Shown in pieces: positions 1-9,005 of a stretch of DNA of 64,000 nucleotides (the first letter of the stretch is position 1; the number at the start of each line of letters is the position of its first letter). A program made the position numbers and the translations under genes. Location: NCBI GenBank assembly GCA_016794365.1, contig JAEUKB010000096.1:1-64000 (forward strand). The letters run 5' to 3'. The notes below the pieces were generated by a model that worked only from the letters and a program-made list of their open reading frames with translations, searched no databases and was not told the DNA's origin. This DNA comes from Myxococcales bacterium (GTDB taxonomy: Bacteria; Myxococcota_A; Polyangia; Palsa-1104; JAEUJZ01).

Positions 1-57
1 CTCCGCATGGCCAAATTCCTGCTCAGCCCACTTGTCCACTGCATGCTCGCTCTGCAT
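1..57 (-). CDS. IS4-family (Tn5-like) transposase, N-terminus only
   Basis: Reading the minus strand from the ATG at 57 gives 19 residues before the window ends, including the stretch WAEQEFGHAE. This resembles the N-terminal DNA-binding domain of Tn5-like IS4-family transposases, in which a W-A-x-x-x-F-x-x-A/G-x-L-G-D motif follows a short leader. The rest of the gene lies outside the window. The 5' end of the insertion sequence would lie between about 60 and 175, but I could not recognise its terminal inverted repeat. The assignment rests on one short motif and is therefore tentative. Confidence 0.5.
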   Translation of the reverse strand, partial: MQSEHAVDKWAEQEFGHAE

Positions 58-188
58 GCCGGAACACCTCAGCACCACAAGTTCCTCTCAGCAAGCAACC
101 TCAACCATCCCTCCCTCGGGATAATTGTGACTAATGGTGAGCATCTGGCGGGGGACTGGGTCAGGTATCTTTGAGCAGCCGAGCCCCC

Positions 189-638
189 ATGAATGACCCG
201 CAGTCCACTGTGAGCCAGCCGAGCGCGCGTTCCCCGGAGCGACAGGTCGCTGCGTCGCGCTGGAATGAGGTGGGAGCTGGCCGCTTTGCGCCCCGTCCGA
301 GCCTGCGGGACAGCCTGCCCTGGATTGCGCTGATCTTGTGCTTGGCCGGAGCGGTCCTGGCGCTGCTTGTGGCGATGCTGAGCCCGCCGCACAGAGGCGA
401 TGGCCCCAGGTATCCGCTCCCCAGCTATGTGTACGCAAACGGGCACTGCCACCACCGCAGCCGCGCCGGGATGGTCAGCGATGCACTGTGCGAAGACGCG
501 CTGTCAAAGCCAGGGAGCGACGGCAAAAGGCAGCCGCGATTCGTCTATGAGCCCGCCGAGCGAGTCTGCTATGACACCATCCTCGATGTCCGCCACAAAG
601 TCCCGACAGAGTTCTGTAATCGCCGCCTCCTGATGTGA
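189..638 (+). CDS. hypothetical protein with one transmembrane segment
   Basis: An open frame of 149 codons from the ATG at 189; a TTG at 171 in the same frame would add six residues. The first 45 residues are polar, then comes one strong hydrophobic segment (about residues 44-66, WIALILCLAGAVLALLVA), then a soluble tail with five cysteines (near residues 87, 100, 102, 126 and 142). It looks like a small bitopic membrane protein whose Cys-containing domain lies in the periplasm, which is an inference. I recognise no family. It starts immediately after the probable insertion-sequence boundary, so its promoter or its true start may have been replaced. It converges on the isocitrate dehydrogenase gene. 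Confidence 0.45.
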   Translation: MNDPQSTVSQPSARSPERQVAASRWNEVGAGRFAPRPSLRDSLPWIALILCLAGAVLALLVAMLSPPHRGDGPRYPLPSYVYANGHCHHRSRAGMVSDALCEDALSKPGSDGKRQPRFVYEPAERVCYDTILDVRHKVPTEFCNRRLLM

Positions 639-686
639 AGAAGGCGCGCGGGGGGTAAGGCGCGCGGGGCTTGGGGATTTTTGGGG

Positions 687-1715
<1,029 letters not shown>

Positions 1716-1772
1716 GGGACAGACCTCTCTTTGCGCGTCGGAATCGGCGGAGGCGACAAGTACCGGGCTACG

Positions 1773-2459
1773 CTACGACTTGCCAAGCAGAAACTGATAG
1801 GCCGCTTGCAGCTCGGCCTTGGCCCCGGACCGCACCACCTCGCCGTGGGTGATGATCATGCGGTCGAAGTCCCATGCCAAGATTTTGTCGATGGAGCGGC
1901 GGGTGGCGGCGCGGTCTTTGATCAGGCTGCGCAGCACCTTGGTGGCGCGAACCCCGCCGAGCGCACCGTTTAGGCGCAGCATCAGCTTGATGACAAGCGA
2001 CGACACCTGGGTGACGTTGAACGCGAGGTCGGTCTGAATCAGGGTCCGGCTCTTTTTGTGGAAAAACACCACCTCGTTGAGCTTGGGCATCCCCAGGACC
2101 AAGTGCTGCTCTAGATCGGTGGCCAGTCCGGGCGGTGGCGTGTCGGACAAGATGCCGTCGGGTCGAAGCTCGGGACGCTTGTCGGTCAGGCCGGGCGGAA
2201 CATACAGCTTGGCGTCGGGATAGGACTGCTTGGCATCGCCCGCATACAGGTGATGCATCAGGTTGGGCGCGACAATGTGACGCACCGGCCCGATGCGGTC
2301 TAGCTCGGCGCGATCCTCGGTGGTCATGGCCACGGGCGATACCATCAAGAGCGAGCCGTCAGACAGCTTCACGATGGTCATGCGCCCACCCAGGTCAAAG
2401 CCCATCATCTTAAAAGGCTTGTCGAGGTACCACACGTCGCTGTCTAGCTGTCGAAACAT
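1773..2459 (-). CDS. DUF4336 family protein
   Basis: 228 residues resembling the DUF4336 family of soluble proteins with a metallo-beta-lactamase-like outline but no complete zinc motif. Recognisable parts are the N-terminal block around VWYLDKPFKMMGFDLGGRM, the central HIVAPNLMHHLYAG (about 80-93) and the C-terminal ITHGEVV. Upstream of the ATG the sequence AAGGGAAACACC gives a reasonable ribosome-binding site. The enzymatic role is unknown. It sits between the cNMP-binding protein gene (16 bp upstream) and icd (57 bp downstream), all on the minus strand, so it is probably cotranscribed with them. No signal peptide or membrane segment is visible. Confidence 0.7.
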   Translation of the reverse strand: MFRQLDSDVWYLDKPFKMMGFDLGGRMTIVKLSDGSLLMVSPVAMTTEDRAELDRIGPVRHIVAPNLMHHLYAGDAKQSYPDAKLYVPPGLTDKRPELRPDGILSDTPPPGLATDLEQHLVLGMPKLNEVVFFHKKSRTLIQTDLAFNVTQVSSLVIKLMLRLNGALGGVRATKVLRSLIKDRAATRRSIDKILAWDFDRMIITHGEVVRSGAKAELQAAYQFLLGKS

Positions 2460-2474
2460 GGTGTTTCCCTTCTG

Positions 2475-2999
2475 CTACTTCTTCGGTTCTCCCGCTGGGG
2501 GCTTGCCACCGGGCCCGTCTTTGCCCCAGACCATGCCCACCATGGTGGCGGCGCGCCGACTGGGCTCACGCGGGCGATTGCTCTGACTGAGCCGCGTCAC
2601 CAGCACCCGCATGAGCGCCCGCTGAATTTCTGGATAGGTATCGAGCAGCGCCAAGAAGTCGTCGGCGTCAAAGCGCAAGAGCACCATGGGCTCAACCGGC
2701 TCGACGGTGGCCGAGCGCTCAATGCCCGCCAGCACGGCCATCTCGCCAGTCGTCTCGCCCGGTCCGAGCCGCGCAATCTCTTGCCCGTTTTGAATGACGC
2801 GGACCTTGCCCTTGCGGATCAGGTACAGACAGTCGGCGGGCTCGCCTTGGTAGAACAGGGGCTTGCTCACGTCGTCGCCTGCGATATCGACACGCTCGGC
2901 CAGACGCGCGACTTCCGCGAGCTGGGCGTTCGACAAGGACTCAAACAGCGAGACATCCTTGAGGAACAAGATCATATCGAGTGAGACGGAGACTGCCAT
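2475..2999 (-). CDS. cyclic nucleotide-binding domain protein
   Basis: A 174-residue protein that is essentially one CRP-type cyclic-nucleotide-binding domain (about residues 10-140) with no DNA-binding HTH. Visible motifs are LYLIRKGKVRVIQNG, the phosphate-binding-cassette-like GETTGEMAVLAG with Glu before Met, and a final DTYPEIQRAL helix. It closely matches the C-terminal domain of the upstream transporter protein, down to the shared tail GMVWGKDGP, so it looks like a duplicated free copy of that domain. It begins 8 bp after the transporter stop codon, which suggests translational coupling. The cassette lacks the Arg of CRP at its usual place (an Ala lies there), so whether it binds cAMP, cGMP or nothing is open. 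Confidence 0.78.
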   Translation of the reverse strand: MAVSVSLDMILFLKDVSLFESLSNAQLAEVARLAERVDIAGDDVSKPLFYQGEPADCLYLIRKGKVRVIQNGQEIARLGPGETTGEMAVLAGIERSATVEPVEPMVLLRFDADDFLALLDTYPEIQRALMRVLVTRLSQSNRPREPSRRAATMVGMVWGKDGPGGKPPAGEPKK

Positions 3000-3007
3000 C
3001 GCTCGCT

Positions 3008-6000
3008 CTAGCTCTTGTCCTCTGGGGTTGAGCCGCTCTGGTCGGGCTGGTTGGTGCTATTGGACGAAGGCTGCGGACCGTCTTTGCCCCAGACCATGCC
3101 GATGATCGTCGAAGCGCGCGGAGCCTGCCGGGACTTGCCGGTCTGCGCGAGGCGACGCACCAGCGACTTGAGCAGCGCACGACCAATCTCGGGGAAGGCA
3201 TCGAGCAGGCCCAAGAAGTCGCGCTCGGACCAGCGCAACAGCTGACAGGGCTCTAGGGTATCGACGCCTGCGGTGCGCTTGGTGCTGGCGAGCACGGCCA
3301 TCTCGCCGACGCACTCACCGGGACCAAAGCGCGCGACCTCGTTGCCACCGATGACGACGCGCAGCTTGCCCTTGCGGATGAGATAGAGATAGTCGGGCAT
3401 GTCGCCCTGGTTAAACAGCGTCCGTCCCGCTGGGAGATCGACCTTTTCAGCCAGGCCCGCCACGTCAATGAGCTGCGCGTTGGTCAGCGTCTCAAACAGA
3501 CCGACATCCTTTAAGAACAGCACCGCATCCAAGTGTCGTTCAATCAGGTCCGGGATGGGCGGAAACGTCGAGGTCTGACGCGGACAGTCGGGATCGTACT
3601 TGAGCGCGGCAATCACCCACGGATCGGCGGTGAGCTTGAGCCACTCAACGGCACTCTCGGCGGTCTGACCGGAGCTGATCGACAGCGGGGGCTGGAAAAA
3701 CTCGGCCTGCCACGGCTGGGTTTCGTCCAGCAGCTTGAGGCTGGCATTGACGATCGGGCCGGGCTTAAACAGCGTGCGCAGCAGCTCTCGGGCTTGGTCA
3801 CGGTGCGGAGAGTTGGGCGAGCGCAGCGCCTTAAAGATGTGGACCATCGTGTCTTTGGGCGACAAAAGGGCCAGCGTCTGGGCGACGCGCTGCTGGGCGG
3901 CGTCGATCTGGGCTTCGATCTCGCGATACAGAAGGCCGTTGGGACGGACACGATCCTTGAGCAGGTCGCGGGCGCGCAGCATGTGCAGGCCCCAGCGCAG
4001 CTCGGACAGGACAAAGTTTTGAATCACGTCGGCGGTGAGCGGCGGCAGGTTGAGCACGCGGCGCAGACGGTTGAGCGACTTGAGCGCTTCGAGCTGGGCG
4101 TTGCGGTCGCTGTGACGAACGTGATCGAGCAGGCACTGGACGCCGGACTGGGACGGAATGAGCCCGAGCGCACGCAGCAGGTGCTGACGAACCACCGAGC
4201 TGATGTCGGGAGAGTCGAGCTGGGCGATGATCTTGGGAACGATCGACTCACCACAGCTGGTCAGGGCACGGACTGCGACGTGGGCCATCGCCGGTTCACT
4301 GAGCGCTGACCACAGCGGACGGCGCGCACGCTCGTCTTCAAAGGCTGGCAGACAGCTGAGGGCTTCGCGACGGACGGCAATGTCCACGTCAGCCAGTCGC
4401 GCCAGCACCGCCGGAAGAAACTCGCCGACTTTGTGCTCGTGAACCAGCCGCAGACCCGCCGAGATCTCTTCGTTGCTCTGGCTGTTGAGCATGGCTTCGA
4501 GCGCTCGCCGGGCAACCTTCTGATGTCGCACATCACTAGAGCGCAGAAGCACGGCCAGCGCCGCCGTCCGCAGAGGCAAGTTGGGCACCGTCAGCCAGCG
4601 CGCGGTGTCGTCGCCAATCAGGACCGCGCCGAGCGCTCCCGCTGCTTCCAAGATGGACTGACGTTCCAGGTCCGACAGATCCGGGACGAGCCAGCGCTGT
4701 TTGACGTGGACTTCGAGCGTCTGATCGGGCTCATCGGCGAGCCAGCGCAAGGCGGCAATGCGTACCGGCTCGGACTTGTTGGCCAGCCGAGTCTGCATGG
4801 CCTTGGCCACCAGGTTGGATCGCTGGGTACGCAGCAGATCGAGCGCCAGCTCTCGCGATCGCGGCGTTCCCGAGTCGATGGCTTCGAGCAGCACCCGCAG
4901 ACGCGGACCGTCGATCATCGGCACCAGGTTTTCCGCCGCTTCCGTCGTGCCCAGCGCTTCGACACTGCCTTCTTCGAGCGTCTCACGCAGCGTCTGGGCA
5001 TAGATCGAACCCCAGCGCGTGGACAGCATCGTCACCAAGACCGCCAAGATGATGGCAATGCCGGTGAGCAGGGACGGATTGATCGCCGCCGTCTTGGCAA
5101 TAAACAGCATCAGCGCACCGACGGCTTTGATAAACGGCGACATGATGCCGCCCAGCACCAGCAGCAGCGTCGGACGAATCGTGGGAGACAGCGCCGCGAC
5201 CAGACAAGACTCGGCCGGACGATGCAGCGCCGGACGCAGCGTCTTGTCCAAAAACAGCGCCACCACGATGACCCACACCGACAGATCCGCAGGCCACTGG
5301 GCGCCGACCGTCGCGTAGAAGTAGATGACCATGCAGCCGCCGATCGTCGCGGGCAAGATGGCCAGGGCCAGACCGACACCCCAGCGCTCCAGCACCGGCG
5401 TCGTCACCATGGTCTGGGTCGCCAAGCCGCCAATCGAAGCCACCGCCAGCAGCACCGACGTGATCGAGTTGATGGTCTCTTGCGGCCAGGCATCCTTCAT
5501 CGCCGCATTCGATTCGTACTGGACGAGCGCGCCGGTCCAGATGATGCCCGCCGTCCCCAGGATCATCCAGCGCACCAGCGGCACCGTGAAGATCTGACGC
5601 AGGTGGCTCTGCTGGTTGATAGACGATCGCCGCTTGGCCGGAGCCCGTGCCGCGTAGTCCATCCGCACCAGCGCACTGGCCACAAGCCACGCCAGCGCCG
5701 ACAGCCACACCAGCCAGTGCGACCGCAGCTTCAAGTACTTGAGCGCGAGCGGAACGATGGTGCCCGCGACCAGACCACCGATGCTGCCCCACGCGCCCAG
5801 CCTGGGCAGGAGCCAGCGGATCTGCGCGGCCTCCAGTGGCGCTTGAAAGTACGTCCAGGTTGCCGCGACGCCGACGGTGGTTGCAATTTCGACCAGCAGA
5901 TACAGCGCAAACGTCGATGCCGAGGTCTGCTTGAGGTTCCACAGCGCCGCCAGCGCCGTCAGCACCCCCAGCGTCAGCAAGATGATCCGCAGCGCGCCTG

Positions 6001-6232
6001 CCGCCGGTCGCTTGCGCAGCAGATAGTTCAGGCCGAGCGTCGTCAGCGCCGTCAGCAAGCTACCAAAGAGCATCGCCAGCGGAATGTCGGGTTTCTGATG
6101 GTTGGTCAGAAACATTGCCGTCTGAAACGATGTCGAGAGCACGACGTTGAAGATGATCACGGCAGCCAGCCAGCGCAGGCTGCGCTCCGTCTCCTTCAGT
6201 CTGGCGGCGGGCCCTTGCTGATCTTGGGTCAT
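3008..6232 (-). CDS. Npt-type nucleotide transporter / HEAT-repeat / cNMP-binding fusion protein
   Basis: A 1074-residue inner-membrane protein. Residues about 20-420 hold 10-12 hydrophobic segments resembling the ATP/ADP translocase (Npt/TLC) family with its paired helices; about 430-850 is a long alpha-solenoid of HEAT-like repeats; about 880-1040 is a cyclic-nucleotide-binding domain with LYLIRKGKLRVVIGG and GECVGEMAVLAS. The family link suggests nucleotide exchange or a transporter-derived sensor gated by a cyclic nucleotide, which is an inference; an MFS origin is the main alternative. I chose the ATG at 6232 because GGAGAGG lies five bases upstream. An earlier ATG at 6316 in the same frame adds 28 residues without a ribosome-binding site. 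It heads the operon running down to icd. Confidence 0.75.
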   Translation of the reverse strand: MTQDQQGPAARLKETERSLRWLAAVIIFNVVLSTSFQTAMFLTNHQKPDIPLAMLFGSLLTALTTLGLNYLLRKRPAAGALRIILLTLGVLTALAALWNLKQTSASTFALYLLVEIATTVGVAATWTYFQAPLEAAQIRWLLPRLGAWGSIGGLVAGTIVPLALKYLKLRSHWLVWLSALAWLVASALVRMDYAARAPAKRRSSINQQSHLRQIFTVPLVRWMILGTAGIIWTGALVQYESNAAMKDAWPQETINSITSVLLAVASIGGLATQTMVTTPVLERWGVGLALAILPATIGGCMVIYFYATVGAQWPADLSVWVIVVALFLDKTLRPALHRPAESCLVAALSPTIRPTLLLVLGGIMSPFIKAVGALMLFIAKTAAINPSLLTGIAIILAVLVTMLSTRWGSIYAQTLRETLEEGSVEALGTTEAAENLVPMIDGPRLRVLLEAIDSGTPRSRELALDLLRTQRSNLVAKAMQTRLANKSEPVRIAALRWLADEPDQTLEVHVKQRWLVPDLSDLERQSILEAAGALGAVLIGDDTARWLTVPNLPLRTAALAVLLRSSDVRHQKVARRALEAMLNSQSNEEISAGLRLVHEHKVGEFLPAVLARLADVDIAVRREALSCLPAFEDERARRPLWSALSEPAMAHVAVRALTSCGESIVPKIIAQLDSPDISSVVRQHLLRALGLIPSQSGVQCLLDHVRHSDRNAQLEALKSLNRLRRVLNLPPLTADVIQNFVLSELRWGLHMLRARDLLKDRVRPNGLLYREIEAQIDAAQQRVAQTLALLSPKDTMVHIFKALRSPNSPHRDQARELLRTLFKPGPIVNASLKLLDETQPWQAEFFQPPLSISSGQTAESAVEWLKLTADPWVIAALKYDPDCPRQTSTFPPIPDLIERHLDAVLFLKDVGLFETLTNAQLIDVAGLAEKVDLPAGRTLFNQGDMPDYLYLIRKGKLRVVIGGNEVARFGPGECVGEMAVLASTKRTAGVDTLEPCQLLRWSERDFLGLLDAFPEIGRALLKSLVRRLAQTGKSRQAPRASTIIGMVWGKDGPQPSSNSTNQPDQSGSTPEDKS

Positions 6233-6604
6233 GAGCCTCTCCACCCGTTCGTCCCGAGGCAGCCAGCCACGCGCGGACACACGGATGACAATGCATCCAA
6301 GCGACCGTGCGAGCATACGGCTCTGGCCGGGGCAGCAGAGAGGTTACATGCCCAATGCGAGCAAGACATTCTTTACTAAGGCAATTTTACTGCTCTATCT
6401 CGGCAATTGGAAGCGTCGGCTCTGCGCGCACTTGCAGTGGTTTTGCAAAGGACGCCAGCCGAGCCTGTGCAGCGCATGTATGCAGAAAACCCAGCACAAA
6501 CCCATGAGCGGACGAAGCACGGACGCGACGCACTGCGTTGTGAGGGTTTTATGCTCATAACGCAGGCGACACACAGCACACTTCAGCGACGTGCTGACGA
6601 ACCG
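6233..6604. other. intergenic region upstream of the transporter operon
   Basis: No gene is supported here. Reading frames on the plus strand are short, lack family resemblance and have no ribosome-binding site. The stretch 6361-6411 is locally AT-richer and is the most likely place for the promoter of the minus-strand operon, but I see no convincing -35/-10 pair. The right part (6540-6604) is the 3' flank of the small exported-protein gene; no clear hairpin terminator was found. Confidence 0.4.
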
Positions 6605-6895
6605 TTACAGCGAGTCAACGGACTGGAGCAGCTCTGGCTGAAAGCTGCTGCGCGGACGAACCAGGCTCTGATGCTGCGCTTTGAGCCGACCTGTAATCAG
6701 GTCTACATCGGGCTGAACCACAGTGCCTTCCACTTCATCTGCGTCGAAGTCGTACTGTGTGCGCTCTTTGTAGGCAATGGTATGTGCGGAAGTCGCAGCT
6801 TCCGATGTACGAGTCGCGGTCCGATCGTGGGTCTGTGCCAGTGCAGAGGAAGCAATCACCGAAACCAGCATCGCTGTCAGCAAGGTCTTGCGCAT
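6605..6895 (-). CDS. small exported protein of unknown function
   Basis: A 96-residue protein starting at the ATG at 6895, preceded by a strong AAGGAG nine bases upstream (a start at 6913 in the same frame has none). Residues 1-20 form a signal peptide ending ALA before QTHD. The mature part contains an acidic core, YDFDADEVEGTVVQPD, followed by a basic RLKAQH and SLVRPRSSFQPELL. From memory, small secreted proteins with this kind of D-F/acidic-VEG-P core recur in Myxococcota genomes, sometimes near envelope or gliding genes, but I cannot name the family with certainty. It is monocistronic, between the transporter operon and the M4 peptidase gene. Confidence 0.65.
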   Translation of the reverse strand: MRKTLLTAMLVSVIASSALAQTHDRTATRTSEAATSAHTIAYKERTQYDFDADEVEGTVVQPDVDLITGRLKAQHQSLVRPRSSFQPELLQSVDSL

Positions 6896-7123
6896 AAGCG
6901 GACTCCTTTCCAATCAGGGAATTGAAGGGCAGCGTCTCTGCGATTTCACGAACAGATCGCGATCCGCTGCGCTGCTGCTGAGCCGTCAACGCACCTGGAC
7001 AAAAAGTGATCTGGAAAGCAGTCGATCGGACGATCGCGCAGCGGGTGGGATAGAAGCAGCCACTGGCCTGACCGCTACAGTGACTCGCTGCGAGCCGGGC
7101 CAGCGCGCCGTGGCTGGATTGGA

Positions 7124-8857
7124 TTAGAACCGGGGACGAGGACGAACGCAGGGCTGCCACAGACCGGGAACGCCGACCGCATCCCAGGCGCGGTGAACGG
7201 CGGTCACTTCGGCGCTGCATCGTCCGTACAAGGTCTGCGCCGACTGGGCCGTGATGTAGCGAGCCGTCTCAAACGTCGCACCGGCAGGCAGCATCATCTT
7301 CTGGTTGGCCATGTAGAAGATTTGCAGCGACTTTTCGAGCCCGATCGCCGGAACCTCGACCTGGGTCTTGCTGCGTGGGTGCTTGCCACCTTGGGTGAGC
7401 AGGACGTGAACCAGGTTGGGCAGACCACTGTTGAGGTGAACGCCGCCGCGATCGGTGCCGCCCGGCAGGATGCGCTCTGGGTAGTAGTCTTTGCTCTGGC
7501 CGTCCTTCGTCGGATTGTCCATAAAGCGCAGCGACCCGCCCGGCAGCATCGGACCGGCGACTTCTTTGCCAAGCAGCCACGTCTCTGCCGAGTGCTTGAG
7601 CATCGCAGGATTGCCAGCCGACGTACCACCGGACGCAACCCACGCTTCGACGCCCGAGCCCATGATGTCGCTCATCGCTTCGTTGAGCGCGCCCGACTCG
7701 TTGATGTAGGTCAGGTTCGACTCACTGCTCGTCACCGCGTGCGTGATCTCGTGCGCCGTCACATCCAGGCCCAGCGTCAGGTCAAGCAGCACCTTGCCAT
7801 CGCCCTTGCCGTAAGCCATCTGGAAGTACGGACTGCCCAGCCACGCCGCATTGTTCGGAGAGCAGCTAAAGCCCGACGGAAACTGGACGTTCACCGTCGC
7901 TTTCATGACCGCGCCCTTGTTGTCGTAAGAGTCGCGACCAAACATGTGCTTGTAGAAGTAGTAGGTCTCTTCCTGCTGGTCGTAGACGTTGTTTACGCCC
8001 GTGTCCGTCGAAGCAGGAGCCCCCTCTTTGCGCATCGAGGTACCGGGCAGCATGCCCATCGCCGTTCCGATGCAGTTTCCGTTCAGCGTGTACAGATCAC
8101 GGTTGAGTGCGCCGTGAACGTGCGAGCGCTGCGACAGCACATCCCCGGTCGAAACGGACACAAAGACTTCTTCGATCGCCAGACCTTCGTCCGACAGGTA
8201 TTCCACCAGCGCGCGATAGGCCAGACGAACCGGCGCGTCCGGCTGCGCAGAAGGAGCCACAAGCGCGAGCGACGGCTCATCATGGAAGCGCAGCGTTCCC
8301 AGCTTGGCAGACGGAGCCAGTGCCCGCTTGATCGCATCCCGACCGGCTGTCGCGCTCTTGGCAAGGGCTGGAACCTCGATGCGAAGCTCGGGCTTTAGCT
8401 CACCAATGACGGCCAGCACTGCGCCCGAGCGGTCCGCTTGCATCGTCACTTCACCATCGACCACCGGGATGCCTGCATGAACCTGACGCAGACGGATGTA
8501 GCGATTTCCTGCCTCGTCGGATCGCTCCGCCGTCACCTCGAAGCCAGTTTCAGCCGACAGTCGATACGCGGGCGCAAGCTGGCTGAGCATCAGCTGCACG
8601 GCACTGGCGCCATCGACGACCGCAGCGTTCATCAGGCCCGACAGATAGAGCGGCGTCTTGTGAGCAGTGAGCTGCGCGCTCTCAAAGCCCAGCGCCGCCA
8701 GCGACTTGGGCGATTCAGACGGTCCAGCCAGCAGGCTCAGGCCATCATCAGCGCCGGTTGCAGCGCTGTCTCCCAGCGCGCAGCCACCAAGGGCCGCACT
8801 GCAAAACAACAGAGCAGACAGAGAGAGCTGGCGGTGACGATTCTTTGCGCGAGACAT
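7124..8857 (-). CDS. M4 (thermolysin-like) metallopeptidase, lipoprotein
   Basis: Extracytoplasmic zinc endopeptidase of 577 residues. The N-terminus is a lipoprotein signal with lipobox LGGC (Cys about residue 26). It is followed by an FTP/PepSY-type propeptide (about 60-210, including RLRQVHAGIPVVDGEV) that normally acts as chaperone and inhibitor. The catalytic domain carries the HEITH zinc motif at about residues 367-371 and the third ligand Glu in ALNEAMSD about 20 residues later, with the C-terminal GGVHLNSGLPN bearing the transition-state His. All core residues are present, so it should be active, probably after release of the propeptide. It is transcribed alone; about 150 bp separate it from the PAS-STAS gene. 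Confidence 0.88.
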   Translation of the reverse strand: MSRAKNRHRQLSLSALLFCSAALGGCALGDSAATGADDGLSLLAGPSESPKSLAALGFESAQLTAHKTPLYLSGLMNAAVVDGASAVQLMLSQLAPAYRLSAETGFEVTAERSDEAGNRYIRLRQVHAGIPVVDGEVTMQADRSGAVLAVIGELKPELRIEVPALAKSATAGRDAIKRALAPSAKLGTLRFHDEPSLALVAPSAQPDAPVRLAYRALVEYLSDEGLAIEEVFVSVSTGDVLSQRSHVHGALNRDLYTLNGNCIGTAMGMLPGTSMRKEGAPASTDTGVNNVYDQQEETYYFYKHMFGRDSYDNKGAVMKATVNVQFPSGFSCSPNNAAWLGSPYFQMAYGKGDGKVLLDLTLGLDVTAHEITHAVTSSESNLTYINESGALNEAMSDIMGSGVEAWVASGGTSAGNPAMLKHSAETWLLGKEVAGPMLPGGSLRFMDNPTKDGQSKDYYPERILPGGTDRGGVHLNSGLPNLVHVLLTQGGKHPRSKTQVEVPAIGLEKSLQIFYMANQKMMLPAGATFETARYITAQSAQTLYGRCSAEVTAVHRAWDAVGVPGLWQPCVRPRPRF

Positions 8858-9005
8858 TGGGTACTCCTTGGTTACAGCGGGTCGTTTGGTGTTGGGAACC
8901 TAACTGCCGACACCTATACCATAGGAAGCACCTGGCACTGACAATGCGCCATCGTGCGCTGCGGATGGGACTTCATTTGCCTGTCCGGCTGATGCCAAAG
9001 CGAGT

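Noticed and set aside
4433-6379. 648-residue plus-strand open frame opposite the transporter gene
   Set aside because: Extremely rich in Arg, Gln and His with no family motif; it is the antisense frame of a high-GC gene that clearly encodes membrane helices and HEAT repeats.
6407-6925. 172-residue plus-strand frame over the small exported-protein gene
   Set aside because: The opposite strand has a signal peptide and an AAGGAG site; this frame has neither.
7193-8398. 401-residue plus-strand frame opposite the M4 peptidase gene
   Set aside because: Antisense frame, basic composition, no motif; the opposite strand has all catalytic residues of an M4 peptidase.
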